Origin: Haliclona indistincta
Lineage: Eukaryota; Porifera; Demospongiae; Haplosclerida; Chalinidae
Assembly: GCA_964017065.1 (NCBI GenBank)
Contig: OZ024791.1
Coordinates: 6,996,547-7,060,546 of the forward strand
DNA: 64,000 nucleotides
Direction: 5' to 3'
Shown piece after piece: positions 1-12,496 of this stretch. The notes below the pieces were generated by a model, which worked only from the letters and a program-made list of their open reading frames with translations, was not told the origin of the DNA and made no database searches. A program made the position numbers and the translations under genes. Each line of letters begins with the position of its first letter. Positions within the stretch are counted from its first letter, which is position 1.

Positions 1-1107
1 TTTCTGCTCACTCACTCACTCACTCACTCACTCACTCACTCACTCACTCACTCACTCACTCACTCACTCACTCACTCTCATTCATTCCATTCATTGCTGA
101 AAATGAATGAAAATATAGCCACATATCCTAGATGGTGTGAGTGTTTATATTGTTACACTGTTTGTGGATAGCTTTGGCTAGGAATATTTCAGTGTTTATG
201 ATTGTGGGCTGTTCGTTCTTGGTCTATTGGATACTGGCTGTAGAAGATGAGTCTTAATACGGTTGCCCTTAGAAGTGGCTATTAATTTGTTTGATATATT
301 TATCCTGCATAAGTGATGTACATGTATGCGAATGTCATGTCCCACAGGAAGGGCAGCACTTTTGAGGCATCACAAAAGTGTTGGCTCCCTCAGGGTGTCG
401 CACATATCCCAGTTTACATTTGCCTGTACGACTTATAGTGTCACACATCCCAGGATATATTCGCCTGCGACTAGTGTACCACTATTCCTTGCATGAACTG
501 TTACATCCCTAGATTTAGCATTGTCATTTTATGTTCTGTTCCCATGAACTGCAACTGTGACTTCTGTTTAACAATACAAAGGGATATTTTTAACAATACA
601 AAGGGATCTTTCTAACAATAAAAAGGGACAAAAAGGGACCATTCAAGGTGTTTGCCGCTATGCTTCGCTTGTGACCTGGGACTGGCTGGTCTGCAACACT
701 TCATTGTTGAGATTTATCGGACACCGATAGTGTATCAATGGATGGTACCCTGCCCAGCCTTGAGTTACCTTTTGCGGCTTATGCAATCATCAACACACTA
801 CCAATCTTGACCTTTGCATGGCTGGATAAAATTCCAGCCACGCAAAGACATACGTCACGATGGCGCTTCTGCGCTGAGCAACGCCCTATGCCATAGTACC
901 AACGAGAATTGCAACGATCGTGGAGCATTTTTCGTGCTGGTTTCTGTTTTCGGTGCCTCAATGCTTCGCTTGCTGCTACATGATTCATTGTAGAGAGGCA
1001 ACCTTCCTCTTTTCCTTCTTCTCTTTCCTTCTTGTCTTTTCCTCCTTGTACTTTCAGAATAATAATAATTTCACTGGCTTGAGCACCCCCTGTCTCATTT
1101 CTCTTAG
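1..1107. other. Region upstream of the first recognised PITPNM exon
   Basis: No exon is recognised here. The stretch opens with a (CTCA)n tract and holds three near-identical short units containing 'aacaataaaaaggga' or 'aacaatacaaaggga' at about 570-630. It is probably intron of the PITPNM gene that begins before the window, because the exon at 1108 starts with a good acceptor (ctcttag) and encodes an internal part of the protein. A small, poorly conserved exon could have been missed. Confidence 0.4.
8..77. repeat. (CTCA)n tetranucleotide microsatellite
   Basis: About 17 almost perfect CTCA/ACTC units at the left edge of the window. It is non-coding and lies upstream of the first recognised PITPNM exon. 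A shorter tract of the same motif, on the opposite strand, occurs in an FBXW8 intron at about 16883-16932. Confidence 0.9.
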
Positions 1108-4100
1108 ATTCTACAAAGAGGTCATCCCAGGAGCAAAGGAAGCCCTCTTCTGATTCCGTTCGTTCCACCCACATCTACGGTGAAGTGGACAAAAAGGAAG
1201 ACCTTCATTCGGATACAGGTGAGAATGTGCATTTCGCTTGAACAAACATTCAAATATAGTGTTTTGTGCGTGACCACATAGACTAGTTCATTGTCTAACA
1301 ATTTAGGGCAGTGCTGTGTTTTTCCGTTGGTATTTGCACTAATTCAGCTTCACAATATTGTGACCTGATTGGGGGTGAAGTAATGTTTACATTTGATTTC
1401 CTTCCCTCTCTCTGCCTACCTTAACCCATTCAATTCCTCCCCCTCGTCCTCTTTCTTTCTCTTCAGTTTCCCTTTATGCCTAATTTCCCCCTCCTCTTCT
1501 CCTGCAGAGGATGAGTCCCAATCACAGAGCGATGGATGCGGTCACAACTACACACACCAGCCAGCCTCCCCTCCTACAGGCAAAGTTCTTCTATGGACCA
1601 CTGGACATGGTTTCACTATCTGGAGAAATGGTTGGCTGAATAAACTCACCACAACCATCTCATTGTAATATCATTTACATAACACCTCCTGCATTATTTT
1701 GAGCCCCAAAATTTGCACACAGACCAGGACATGCATCAGCTCCATAGATACACTGCTTGTGTTGTGTCTAGGCAGTGTAGAATCTCACAGTCCATTGGAT
1801 TTGATATTGTATGTTCAGTAAATGAACATACTGTTCCTGTGTTTGCGAGTTAACAGTTGATCGACACTTCTGACAGAGTTTAACTACACACACACGAAGG
1901 TTGTTTCAGAGGTTGTGATTGTCCTGACTGGATGCTCACATCAACAAACACTTTGAGGAAGACAGTGTTGCCTCTGAGAACCTCCATTAGCCCTGGTTCT
2001 TCGCTGGTTTATTTAGTGCCTTGGGTAACGCTTTCAGTGTAGAGGTGTTATGATATTATATTAATGCACGAGAGATCACCTACTGTGCTGACTCTCTTCC
2101 CAGGTGTTTATTTGGCAGCCTCTTCACTTTTCCTCCTCCTCTTCTATAGAGAAGCTAGCTTATTAGTGCACCTGTTGTCCCCACGATGCAGTTATGTTAT
2201 AGTTATTAGCTGTGTACTACAGATTCCAGTGGTAACTCGAGCCAGCTGTATTACCTTTGAAATGCGCTTGCAAACAATTGGACACATTATTTCTGTGGGC
2301 GTGGATACTGCTTCGTGCTAATAACAAAAATACACACAAAATCTGTTCTCACCCAATATCAAGGCTGCAGTTTGCTTATATTAGAGTGTGTTAAACTGTA
2401 AGCATTCTATCAACCAGCCTACACTATTGTTATCTTTCACTGTCTTCATGTATTTTGTCACCATAATTTCATTATTATGTTTATTTTTAATTAGTCCCTT
2501 TTTCTGTCTGTCTGTCTCAGGTCGATGTCTACACTCAGGTGCCATCTTCTCAAACAGAATCTCAAAGAGAATGGCAGCTATTAAACACAGTCACAACAGA
2601 CAAGCATGGTAGAATCACCTATACTCATGTGTCTGAACAGAGCCATCCTCCTGGAATTTATCCTACTACATTTCTTGTCAAGTGCGTCATTGAACCTCGA
2701 TTCTTAGTTGTATGATGGTTTCTCTCTGCTCTAGGGGTGATCACACAACGTGTAGCTGCAATCTTTTTGTTATCCCTCCTTATACTGAGGCTGTTGTGTT
2801 CAGCATCGATGGTGCCTTTACGAACAGTTTCTCTCTCAGTGCAAGGGACATGAAAGTAAAACAAGGCTCAGTGGATATCGCTAGGTTGGTCTCATGCATG
2901 AAAGTGATAATGGAATCTATTGTAGATAATCCAGGGAATTGTGGTGGTACAGCGTTTGATGTCTGGTAGATATTTATAGAATTTCTATAGATGAATGTAC
3001 CGGTAATCGTTCAATGACACACCCTTTAAACTTTGCCTGTACCGCTCATGTTGTGGTAACATTATTAATACTTTTATCTTTCTGTTCTTTTTCTTGTCTC
3101 TTCTTTAAAGGCTATGGCAGAGTCTTGGTTATCTCATTGTGTACATTACTGGTCGACCAAATATACAGAAACAGTATGTTAGTTCATGGCTGGGGCTTCA
3201 TGGCTTCCCAGTAGGAGTGCTGTCTCTCTCAGAGTCTCTCTCGGCTGACTCACAGGCCATCAAGAAAGCTTACTTGATGCGACTGATGAAAGAGGTAATT
3301 ATTTGTATGTGGTGTGTTTTGGTTTGTCTATCTGTCCTGAAAGCCTTCTTTGGCATGTGGAGTTTGTCCCAATCTATTCATAGATGTAGTCTGGTTAGCA
3401 CTTTTCTCATGTGCCTCTGTAGCCGGCCATAATGACCAATGGGTTGCCAAAGCCATCCAAACTATTGGCTTCAAGGAACTATAGTATGACGACAAGATAC
3501 TAGTATTCATTTCTTATAATTTTACATAGAGCATGCATGTCTGCATGTCTGTATTACTGTCTCGTGATGCCACTGAGACAGTATAAGTTAGTACACCAGG
3601 CTGTTTCTGGTTTTACATAGAGCATGCATGCTTGTCTGCATGTCTGTATTACTGTCTCGTGATGCCACTGAGACAGTATAAGTTAGTACACCAGGCTGTT
3701 TCTGGATAATTAAACTATGTGGTTAGACCATGTGGTTGGTGACGTTTCAGCCATGTGTCTTGACTAGAGGTGTTTGCATATAGTAGTCATGCAAATTAAG
3801 TTAATGAATTCCTTGTAGCCATAACAACCAGGAAAATGTACATCAATTAGGAGGGCATAATGCCAGGCTAGTCCAGTCATTTGAAGCATGCTCTGATCTT
3901 GTATACAACTTGCTGCACTAATGTGGTCAAAAAGTGCTGTGTTTCATGTGTGTTCTTATCAACCACTAATTTATACTGTCAAGAGGCTTTACTGAGTTGA
4001 TCCACTTCAAACTGTGGTCTCATGTGATATTATTCACAAGTTGTGGTGTGTCCTGGACTTGATTGAAGTATTGTGTGCTCTGGACAAACTACTTAATGTA

Positions 4101-6080
4101 CAGTTGATCTGGGAACTCCTACCACCTCTGGTGTGGTTAAAAAGGAGGTATCTTCACTGCTCTGATCCCTTCGATTATGAGAGTTTTATCCCCAAATTCA
4201 CATCATGCTTAGAGCTCAATGTTTGCTAAGACAGTATTCAAACAGTGAGTGCAGTAAATCAGAAATTTAACAGCTGCAACTGATTTTATGATGACAATGT
4301 TTACACATCAGTCACCTTATATCATCTGTTGTGTCACATTATAATTATATTAATCTAGTATGTTAATCATGAAAACGGGCATTGCTTGAAACAATATTTT
4401 CCTTAGCATTTTGTTAGCTACTGCATTTCAACTGGAGCAGCAGTCACTCATTCAATTGTTATCCATTTTGTTGTACACCTTTAATACATACGGCCTATAC
4501 TTTTATTTTATGATCTATAGTACTGTTCGGATTCTTTTTGCCGGTGCAGAATTATGCTATCGAATTATGTTATTACATAAACTGATCGGAAGGTGAAATA
4601 AACAGTTGCTTGAATAAACACTTTATGGAGCCATTTTCCTGTTTTGTGGATGACAGTTTTTGTGGTCATGGAATGGTTAGGGAAGAGAGCCTGAGCCAAG
4701 AATCAACACTTTCATTTGTCGGTATTCTAAGCCTACAGGTTTTACATACCAGCGATTCCTTACAGTACTTTTATTACCAAGACACTAACCTGTTGACAAA
4801 CACAACAGACAGCCTCATGAGTATGCTGTGGTTTGGTACTCTCTTGAACATCAAAGATTTAGACAAACCACAAAATGCCCCTCCTCCCTCTTGAAGAAGG
4901 TCTGGTGTGGTAAAATCTTTGGATATACAAGGAGCTTGTGAATCTGATCATGAGCATTTAGTTGGAATTGTCATTCACTGTGCCTCATCGCTGTTTTCAC
5001 TGGCCGTCTATATAGTCTTTGCTTTAATCTATACATAAGACAGACAGACATCCACTGAGCATACAGCTATGCACAGTGTATAACAATTAGTGAATGCTCT
5101 TTGATTTCTTAGTCAAGCAATTAATGGTTGAATGTAGTAGGGTGCATGTCTGTACACTATAGAGTATAGCGAGACGTTGATACAGTAGTGATGCAGTATA
5201 AACCACTGTTCAAATAGGGAATACTGTACGTTACACGCATCATTACCAAGTCTAGCAGAGTGGTATGAGGTTCCTGTAATAACTCATGTACATAGCATGC
5301 TATGCCCACATGCGCACAATTGACACTTCTCATTTCTAAATTTGCTTAGGCGAAGGTCATATTCAGAGCTGCTTATGGCTCACAGAGACACTTGTCTCTG
5401 TATAAAGAACTGGGGTTGCAGCCGGACCAGGTCTATATACACGGGAGAGGAAAGCCAAGGAAGAGTGCAGGGGGAGGCAGTAGTAGCGAAGGAAAAGGCA
5501 CTACTATTGAAGAGGACTGCCAGGTAATTTTGGGTGTTGTAAAATTTTGTGTATTGAGAAGCGAAACGATTGCTACCCACATACTTTTGACTATAGTCAT
5601 TACATCTATCATTGAGCCAATGTGGAGTCGCACTGATAAAAACTTCACTATAACTTTTAAAAGATTTGCATATGACATCATATTACATCATGCTCATATG
5701 TGTTATCTGATTGACGAGTGATCTAACTGAACACCAATTATAGTGACTGCAGTTACTATATGTACACAAACAAATGCTCTAATCTCTTTAGTGTGAAATT
5801 CTGGTGTTATGTCTATTCTCTATTTCTGTAGTATCTTGTGGATGGATTTGAGTCTCATCTTGGTGACCTCCGAAGCTCTATGCCTCGACAAGCAGCAATT
5901 GACATAAATGCCGTAATGGGCACTCTCAATTTCTTCCTTCCTGGAGCAAAGGATGATGCTGGGAAGTCAAGTGGAAGAAAATCTCGACGACACTTTCGAA
6001 GCAAAGGAACTGCTCCGAGTTCACAAGGCCTCTCTGCACCAACATTACGTGTACACAAAGTCACTACTGAATCAGACTGA
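1108..6080 (+). CDS. PITPNM: Membrane-associated phosphatidylinositol transfer protein (PITPNM/RdgB type), 3' part
   Basis: Exons at 1108-1218, 1508-1630, 2521-2681, 2735-2884, 3111-3294, 5350-5523 and 5832-6080 join in phase and end at TGA. They encode the C-terminal region of the PITPNM/RdgB family: the linker after the DDHD domain (TVKWTKRK, then RMSPNHRAMD, then FFYGPLDMVSLSGE), followed by the LNS2 domain, with GDHT, EAVVFSIDGAF, QGSVDIARLW, YLIVYITGRP and FPVGVLS in the expected order. The family moves phosphatidylinositol and phosphatidic acid between ER and plasma membrane at contact sites; the LNS2 domain is the phosphatidic-acid sensor. The PITP domain, FFAT motif and DDHD domain must lie before the window. 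The largest intron (3295-5349) carries a tandem duplication. The tail is basic and Ser-rich. Assignment to family is firm; the exact orthologue among PITPNM1-3 cannot be set in a sponge. Confidence 0.9.
3520..3705. repeat. Two-copy tandem duplication with internal hairpin
   Basis: A unit of about 91 bp (3520-3610) is followed directly by a 95-bp copy (3611-3705) differing by a 4-bp insertion of 'cttg'. Each unit holds the inverted repeat TACTGTCTC...GAGACAGTA with an 11-base loop. It sits in the intron of the PITPNM gene between 3295 and 5349. Confidence 0.85.
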
Positions 6081-6797
6081 TCTTGTTGTAGCAGCAGTCA
6101 TTATGTTTTTTATAGTTATCACAGTGACTTCATAATTCCGCGTATCCATCTAAACTTCCAATCTAAATTCTGTGGGAGTGGTTGCCCAGTCTAGTAACCA
6201 TAATTGAGAATGCGGCCAAGAATAATAATGATACTCGCGGAAACGCGTGTGGAGATAATTAGTTTTGAGGGTCGTCATACTTATTATATTTATCTGTGTA
6301 TTTTCCTTGCAACTATAAACACACAATCAAGTGCAGGCATAAAAGCATTCGAGTCTCGGGCCTGCGTGAGTTTATTTCTTGCAGTCAGCAGCTCTGCACA
6401 GGTGACTCGACGGAGCTCGTTTGAGCGCGAATTGCAGTGATTTAACTCTGATTAATTCTGTTCTAGACTTCATTACTGGAGGCGCGATATTTATGTGCTC
6501 TTTAAATTCTTACAGAAGGCACAATCACTGTGTCTTCCCCGCAGACAACGCAGAAACTGAGGTGAGTCCTAGCTACTAGCCGGTAGCTACATGCTGAACA
6601 ACTGCTTAGGTGGTAGCTTGCTAGTAGCTGTAATGATAATTATCGTCGTTGGTAATATTGCTGGAGAAGCTGTGATCTATGTGTAGCTGTGTAACGATAG
6701 CTCCTTAGCTGTTCTTTAGTAGTAAGCAATGTTCAGTAACTCGACAGTGTTAATTTTATCAAGCACTTGTATTTATGATCTCTGTCTTCCTTTACAC
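6081..6797. other. Intergenic: PITPNM 3' end to T-box 5' end
   Basis: This must hold the PITPNM 3'UTR and the T-box promoter and 5'UTR. I see no convincing reading frame, RNA gene or repeat. An in-frame ATG at 6729 could extend the T-box protein N-terminally, but the peptide it would add is hydrophobic and unlike the rest. Confidence 0.4.
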
Positions 6798-9700
6798 ATG
6801 CATGGTGGTGATCAGCAGCCCGGAGGCCGTGTTTTCAACATAAACGGCGAGTTCTCAGAGCTCAACTGCAGTCCCCCTACGATGGACAAGACACAAGGTA
6901 CGCTAGGGGAGGGCTTCTTATAACTATGGTGTGTGGGAGACGCGATTAGGAGATTATTTCCGAGCAGCAGCCTATAAACGAGCAGGAGGCTTCAATATCG
7001 CCGAGCATGGCAAAGCCATAAGAAATTGCAGATAGCTAGTGTTGTGCAGGTCTGCGTGCAGCACGTACGATTTACATAGCTCAAGTAGCAACTTGCACTT
7101 GCGTTTTCACTCGTGGGTGTAGCGGTTTTAGATATGCAGTTAGTAGAGAGCATTATCTTTCGTTGCAGACCAAGTATTTAAAGTTTTCGTTCAATCTCGA
7201 CTCCCAAAAACCTTGTTAAACTTTGCACGGTAAATGATTGATAACACTGTGATAACAACTGCTAGATCACTCTGAACTCACTCCATCTGTCCATTACCTA
7301 CAGAACAAATAAGCCTAGAGACACTAATCCAGTCTCCGTCAACTCCGGATGGAGACGCTGTCAAGTCTGAGGCAGAGACAGAGGAGGGTAGTGGAAACGC
7401 CAGTCCAAGAGAGGCTGCAGATGCAGATGGTGAGTTGATTGGATGAATTAGTGCATGTTTAGGTGCCTTAAGAGGCTTCGCTTTTAGAATACAGGCCCAT
7501 GAGGCATATGCAGCCATGCATGCAGTGTGTTACTGTACTGTTCGATCAAGGGCACGCTGGTTCAATTATCCATAGTGCATGTGGCTGTAATCCAACAGCC
7601 TACAAGACAAGAGACACAAATGGGTGTACCCGGACTACAATCCACTCTCAGTGTTATGAATTTCATAGTAGATAGCGGTTACTTTGTATTGGCATTAACA
7701 CATGCAGACATGTGCCCTATATTTTTAAACCACACCCAAAACACTCTATTAGCCAGTGCACTGTGCACATCATGAAGTGTCAAGTAGACCAGCTGATAGC
7801 ACCTTCTTGCTTGAAGTGGGTGCCACTAATCCCAACCACCCAATAGCTCAAGTCAGTTATCACAGCCATAAAATTGTTTCCATAGGCACCTACCACTAAA
7901 ACTAATCGTAGTGACCTGCACTAGGTCGAATTGGTATTGTGAGTGTGACTATACTACCCCTGACCATAAAGACTGATCTGTGAACACAGAATTGTTTGTA
8001 TTGACCACAATTATCTGATATTGGGTGTTTGTACTGTATGCCTAGAGGCCTCTCCTGAACATCTGCGACTTTTGATGTCACTTTTCAAGTGGGTTGTACC
8101 ACCCTAGTCATAGGATATACCTCCTTCTCCTTGATCAAAGCACCGCACCATTGCAGTGTACACAGCTTATTACATGATTACCACTTCAATTTTGACACTA
8201 CTTCAGTCTGTTGTCCCCAAAATAAGCAGGAACTGTGTTTGTTGGCATTGGCCTTGTTCCCATTGTTAACACCAGAAAAGTGTTGATTTGGAGTATGCCT
8301 TAGCGGTCAGTGTAGCTATGTCTATCCTGTTCTCAACAATGCCAGCAACTCGAAAGTGTCCAGGTGCTTCTTTTTAGTCGGTCAGGTGCTAATCAGGTCG
8401 GAGCCTTTGATTGGGTTTTATTTTCACAGCAACTCTGCAATGATGCGGAGGTGTATATTTGTCCTGATAGCTGAGCGGTCAAGAGTCTACCTGACCTGCC
8501 CTGCTGCCTATGTCATGATGACATCACTGCAGCAAGTTATGACCTTAAGATGACTTATAAGTGTTCTTGTTAAATTCATCATCGATCGTTTGTTGACTGC
8601 CTCTTAGTTTGTCTAAGGTATAGACTCATCCTGATGCTAATAAGCTTCTGCAAGTTTGATTGTTTCCTCTTCTTCCAATCCGGCACGTGCTTTGTTTTAG
8701 TTTGCACTACTAATCTTATTGCAGTACCAGTCAACATACACTGTCCAGTGTTGTCTAAAAAACCTTGTGTTGTCTATAATTCTACTAACATACTGTGGGT
8801 AAAAATTTCATGATTATGTTGGAAGTCCTTTTAAGCAGAATAATTAGAGTGTTCTCTATCTTTGATATATCTTTTCGTTTCCTTTTATCCATCCTGTCCA
8901 AATTTTTTCCCTGCAGATTCATCTACTGTAAAGACCTACACACATGCAGGCAACACCATCACTAACTATGCTAATACAGCAGAGTCCTTAGCTCCTAATG
9001 GTATCAAAGTAACTCTACACAACCGAGACCTCTGGGCAAAATTTCACAGGTGCACAACTGAGATGATAATCACCAAAGCAGGAAGGTGAGAAAACAGGAA
9101 AATTCCTACATATTATATGATCTCAATTGTCTGGCAGTATAGCCATAAACCTTTTTGTGTCCTAGCAACAGGTTAACAATTGCCTCTATGGTATACTTCC
9201 CCTCTTAGCTGCTTTCAAAGCCTGGCAGCTACATAGCTATCTTACAGGAAGCCCGGGTACTTTACATAATGCACTGACTCTTTAGCGAATAATATGACTC
9301 CACATATGTGTCTTGATACGGGTGATTGAAAAGTCGTGTACTTGTCCTCTGGTATCGTAGAGTAGCTTGCATGCACTTATCGACTGCTGAGCTGTTAGCA
9401 AGTGAGTCACCATCAAATTTCAAAGTAATCCACCAGATGTGGCTACACCACAAGTACACCAATCAAATATTGACTGTGTATAGATCTTCAGTGAATCCAT
9501 TCTGGTCTCTATGATATGAATAGTTGGCATTGTGTTTGGGAACAGCTGCCCAATCTGGGCATTGAATTGAGTCCATGCTTTGTGCCTAGCCAAAGAACTG
9601 CCATAGAGCAAGCATGTAACATTCATTAGTGTAGTGATTGGGAAAGTGAAAGGTGGAAATGGGAGGAGAATATCTAGAAGTGAGTGGTGGGCTTCTGGAG

Positions 9701-11581
9701 TCAAAGTTCAGATTTGTTGTGATAGCGTTCTAAATGTACCGCTCTTTACCACTCTTTCCCTTTTCACAGGAGAATGTTTCCAGTTATCAAGATCAGCGTG
9801 TCCGGCTTGGAGCCTGACACTAAGTACATTATAGTCATGGATATTGTTGCTATAGACGATAATCGATACAAGTTTCACGATTCCGAGTGGGTCGTGACGG
9901 GGAAAGCAGAGCCTTCATTGGCTGGCAGATTGTACGTCCATCCAGATTCACCGGTCACAGGAGCAGTATGGGAAAAGCAGCTAATATCATTTCAAAAACT
10001 AAAGATCACTAACAACCACTTGGATCAGTGCGGCTATGTGAGTGCTCCCTTATTGCTGTTTACGAAAATGAATGAGAGCCGATGTACAGGCTTGGTTGCT
10101 AGGCATACTAGTAATGCTCTCAACCAAATCAAACTTATCTAAACATAGACCAGCTCTTCAGCTTTTATGTGGCACCTCCTCACACATATCAGGTTTCCAA
10201 TCAAAATTTAACAGCTTCTAGCATGATTAGAATGGATTCCAATGTTCAAACCCATATCCTGTCTATAATAGTGGTCGGGAGGAAATTCTTTGATGTTCAT
10301 TTTAAAAATAATTTCCTTTCTTTTTAGGTCATTCTGAATTCAATGCACAAGTATCAACCTAGAGTCCACGTAGTAAAAGCAAATGGCAACGATGAAAAGT
10401 CACTCACACTTCAAGAAGGAGACGACTCACTCAGCACACACATCTTCCCTGAGACACAATTCATGGCCGTCACTGCCTATCAAAATCAACAGGTACTGTT
10501 GACTGTATTGACTAAAAAAAACACCAGACTGTACTAGAAACCACTCTTTGTTTTTAACACCTTAAGTTTATGAAAGTGTTTTACAATAACCAAACAAAAG
10601 TACTACTACTACTATCACTACCCCCACCCACTAGTGTCTAGACACTTACTTTTAAGCTTGTCGTCACATCACATTCTTCTCTGCAGATCACACAGCTTAA
10701 GATCGAGTTCAACCCCTTTGCAAAAGGATTCAGAGGCTCTGATTTATCCGGAAATAGGAGGTATGTTCTCTGACAACTAGATTGTACAATCATGATGTGT
10801 GAACAGCACCGTCTGTTCTCTTCTAAGAACAGTACATAGTAAGCAAGGCTTTATTGTACTGACTAATGGATACGCACTGAAGTGATAGCTTTCAAGACTG
10901 TGTTAACCATTAAAGAGATTTGTAGACACATGTGACCAATCAAAGTATTGGCCTTTCCTGCCACTTACACTACAGCTGTGATTACAATGATAAACAGCCA
11001 ACAATTTCAATGCATTCTTGACCTAATCTCTTCACCTTCAGTCCTCCTCCATACGATCACTATCAGCAACAAAGCGGCTTACTAGGACCAATGCAAACAC
11101 CTGAAGTAGCCGGTTTTCAGTCTGCTTATGGTGAGTCTCGAGTATCTTGCTCGTACTCAGTATTGACTTTTGTCTTTTCTCAGGCTCACAGCCCACGCAC
11201 ATACTCTACCCATCAGCAGACTCACTATACAGACCAGCGACCATGGTGAGCTCTCTACTGTCTACCACCTCCTACAACTCACCATACTCATCAACCTCAA
11301 CCACCTCCTCGAGCCGTTACCAGCAACCACTGACACACTTCAGTGGACACGCTGGTTTCCAGTACGTAGCGGCAAATCAGGGGAACTATCAAGGTCATCC
11401 TGCACGCCAAGCAGCACTAGCGTATGGACAGTATCCGGTACAAGTGATTCAGCAGGTACCAACCTACTTACCGGTACAGGCGCCCACGTCCGCCATGACA
11501 GCTTCTGCAAACACTATTCCGGAGCAAACTCATACTGATGTATACACAACAACACCACAAAGACTTTACCCGTACCAATAG
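6798..11581 (+). CDS. T-box transcription factor, Tbx4/5-like (Tbx2/3/4/5 class)
   Basis: Exons: start-6897, 7304-7429, 8917-9085, 9770-10037, 10328-10492, 10687-10760, 11042-11130, 11184-11581; all junctions keep phase. The protein has an acidic, Ser-rich N-terminus, then a complete T-box: [99 protein letters not shown]. The tail is rich in Gln, Ser, Thr, Tyr and Pro and is a likely activation region. [13 protein letters not shown] and [11 protein letters not shown] resemble Tbx4/5 most, but sponges also have lineage-specific T-box genes, so the class is inference. It should act as a nuclear DNA-binding developmental regulator at T-half sites. The start is uncertain: ATGs at 6729, 6798 and 6882 share the frame; 6798 is chosen because the stretch after it (HGGDQQPGG...) looks like coding sequence. 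Confidence 0.9.
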
Positions 11582-12496
11582 AATATTACCAGATTCAGTT
11601 ATCATATTATTATTATTTTATTTCTCTTATAATCTCTTCCACCTATCATTGTGTTTGTTGTGTTGAGTTCATAAAAATTATAGATGAATTTGTTAATCGT
11701 AAGACCGCACCTGCAGCATAGAGCCAGTGTATCTGTTGCACAGATTCAGTATGTTTGCACACACTTGATTAACATTCTCTTTTATCATAACTAGGCAAGG
11801 TAAACTGATGCATAATGCATGAGAAATGCCTCACCATCTGGCCCAGAATGTCATCCACACAGACACATGATTAAACAATAGAAGCCGCCTACTCGCAGAC
11901 AGATAAAACTGATTAGTGGTAAGAATGAGTCTAGCTAGAGGGTACTACATTGTATACATAACCAGGTTGGCTATCCCTTTGATTCACACTGTAGTGTGTC
12001 CGGATGTGGGATGGATAAGTCGAGAGTCTATTTCATAAGCTAGTCAATTAGGCGCAGATTGGAGAAGTTCTCACTGGATACACAGTTACTCTGAGGAACT
12101 GATAATTGCATTGTAGTTTCGGTGTAGTCTGGGATAGCATTACTGTTAGGCAACACTTGCCGTTCCAACAGATCAGTTTGAATCAGTACTGGTGGTTTTT
12201 AGTACACAAATTTGCAACCATGGCAACCGAATTAAACTGGTAAATTAACTTGGTTCAGTTACACACCTGTGTACACTAGGCATTATGGTTTAACCCTGAT
12301 TGCCCAGTGTCAGCAAACTAGAGCTAAAGTCTAGAGGTCAAAGCTAGATCAGCACCTTCTTCCTTCACTCTCTTCATAGCAAACAGTAACCACAGATGAG
12401 ACCACCTTAGATAATTCAATTTCAAACAATCGTTGACTGTATGTACATGCATGACTCGTTCTGTGACTAGAAATAATGATAATTCAAATAATTCAG
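11582..12496. other. Intergenic between convergent T-box and SDS genes
   Basis: About 0.9 kb holding the 3' ends of the T-box gene (+) and the serine dehydratase gene (-). No open frame, RNA gene or clear repeat was seen. Confidence 0.4.

Noticed and set aside
1..80. Telomere-like repeat at the window edge
   Set aside because: The unit is CTCA, a plain tetranucleotide microsatellite; animal telomeres are TTAGGG and none is seen.
4411..4894. ORFs of 61 and 94 codons in the large PITPNM intron
   Set aside because: No family resemblance, composition like surrounding intron, and the flanking PITPNM exons splice across them in phase.
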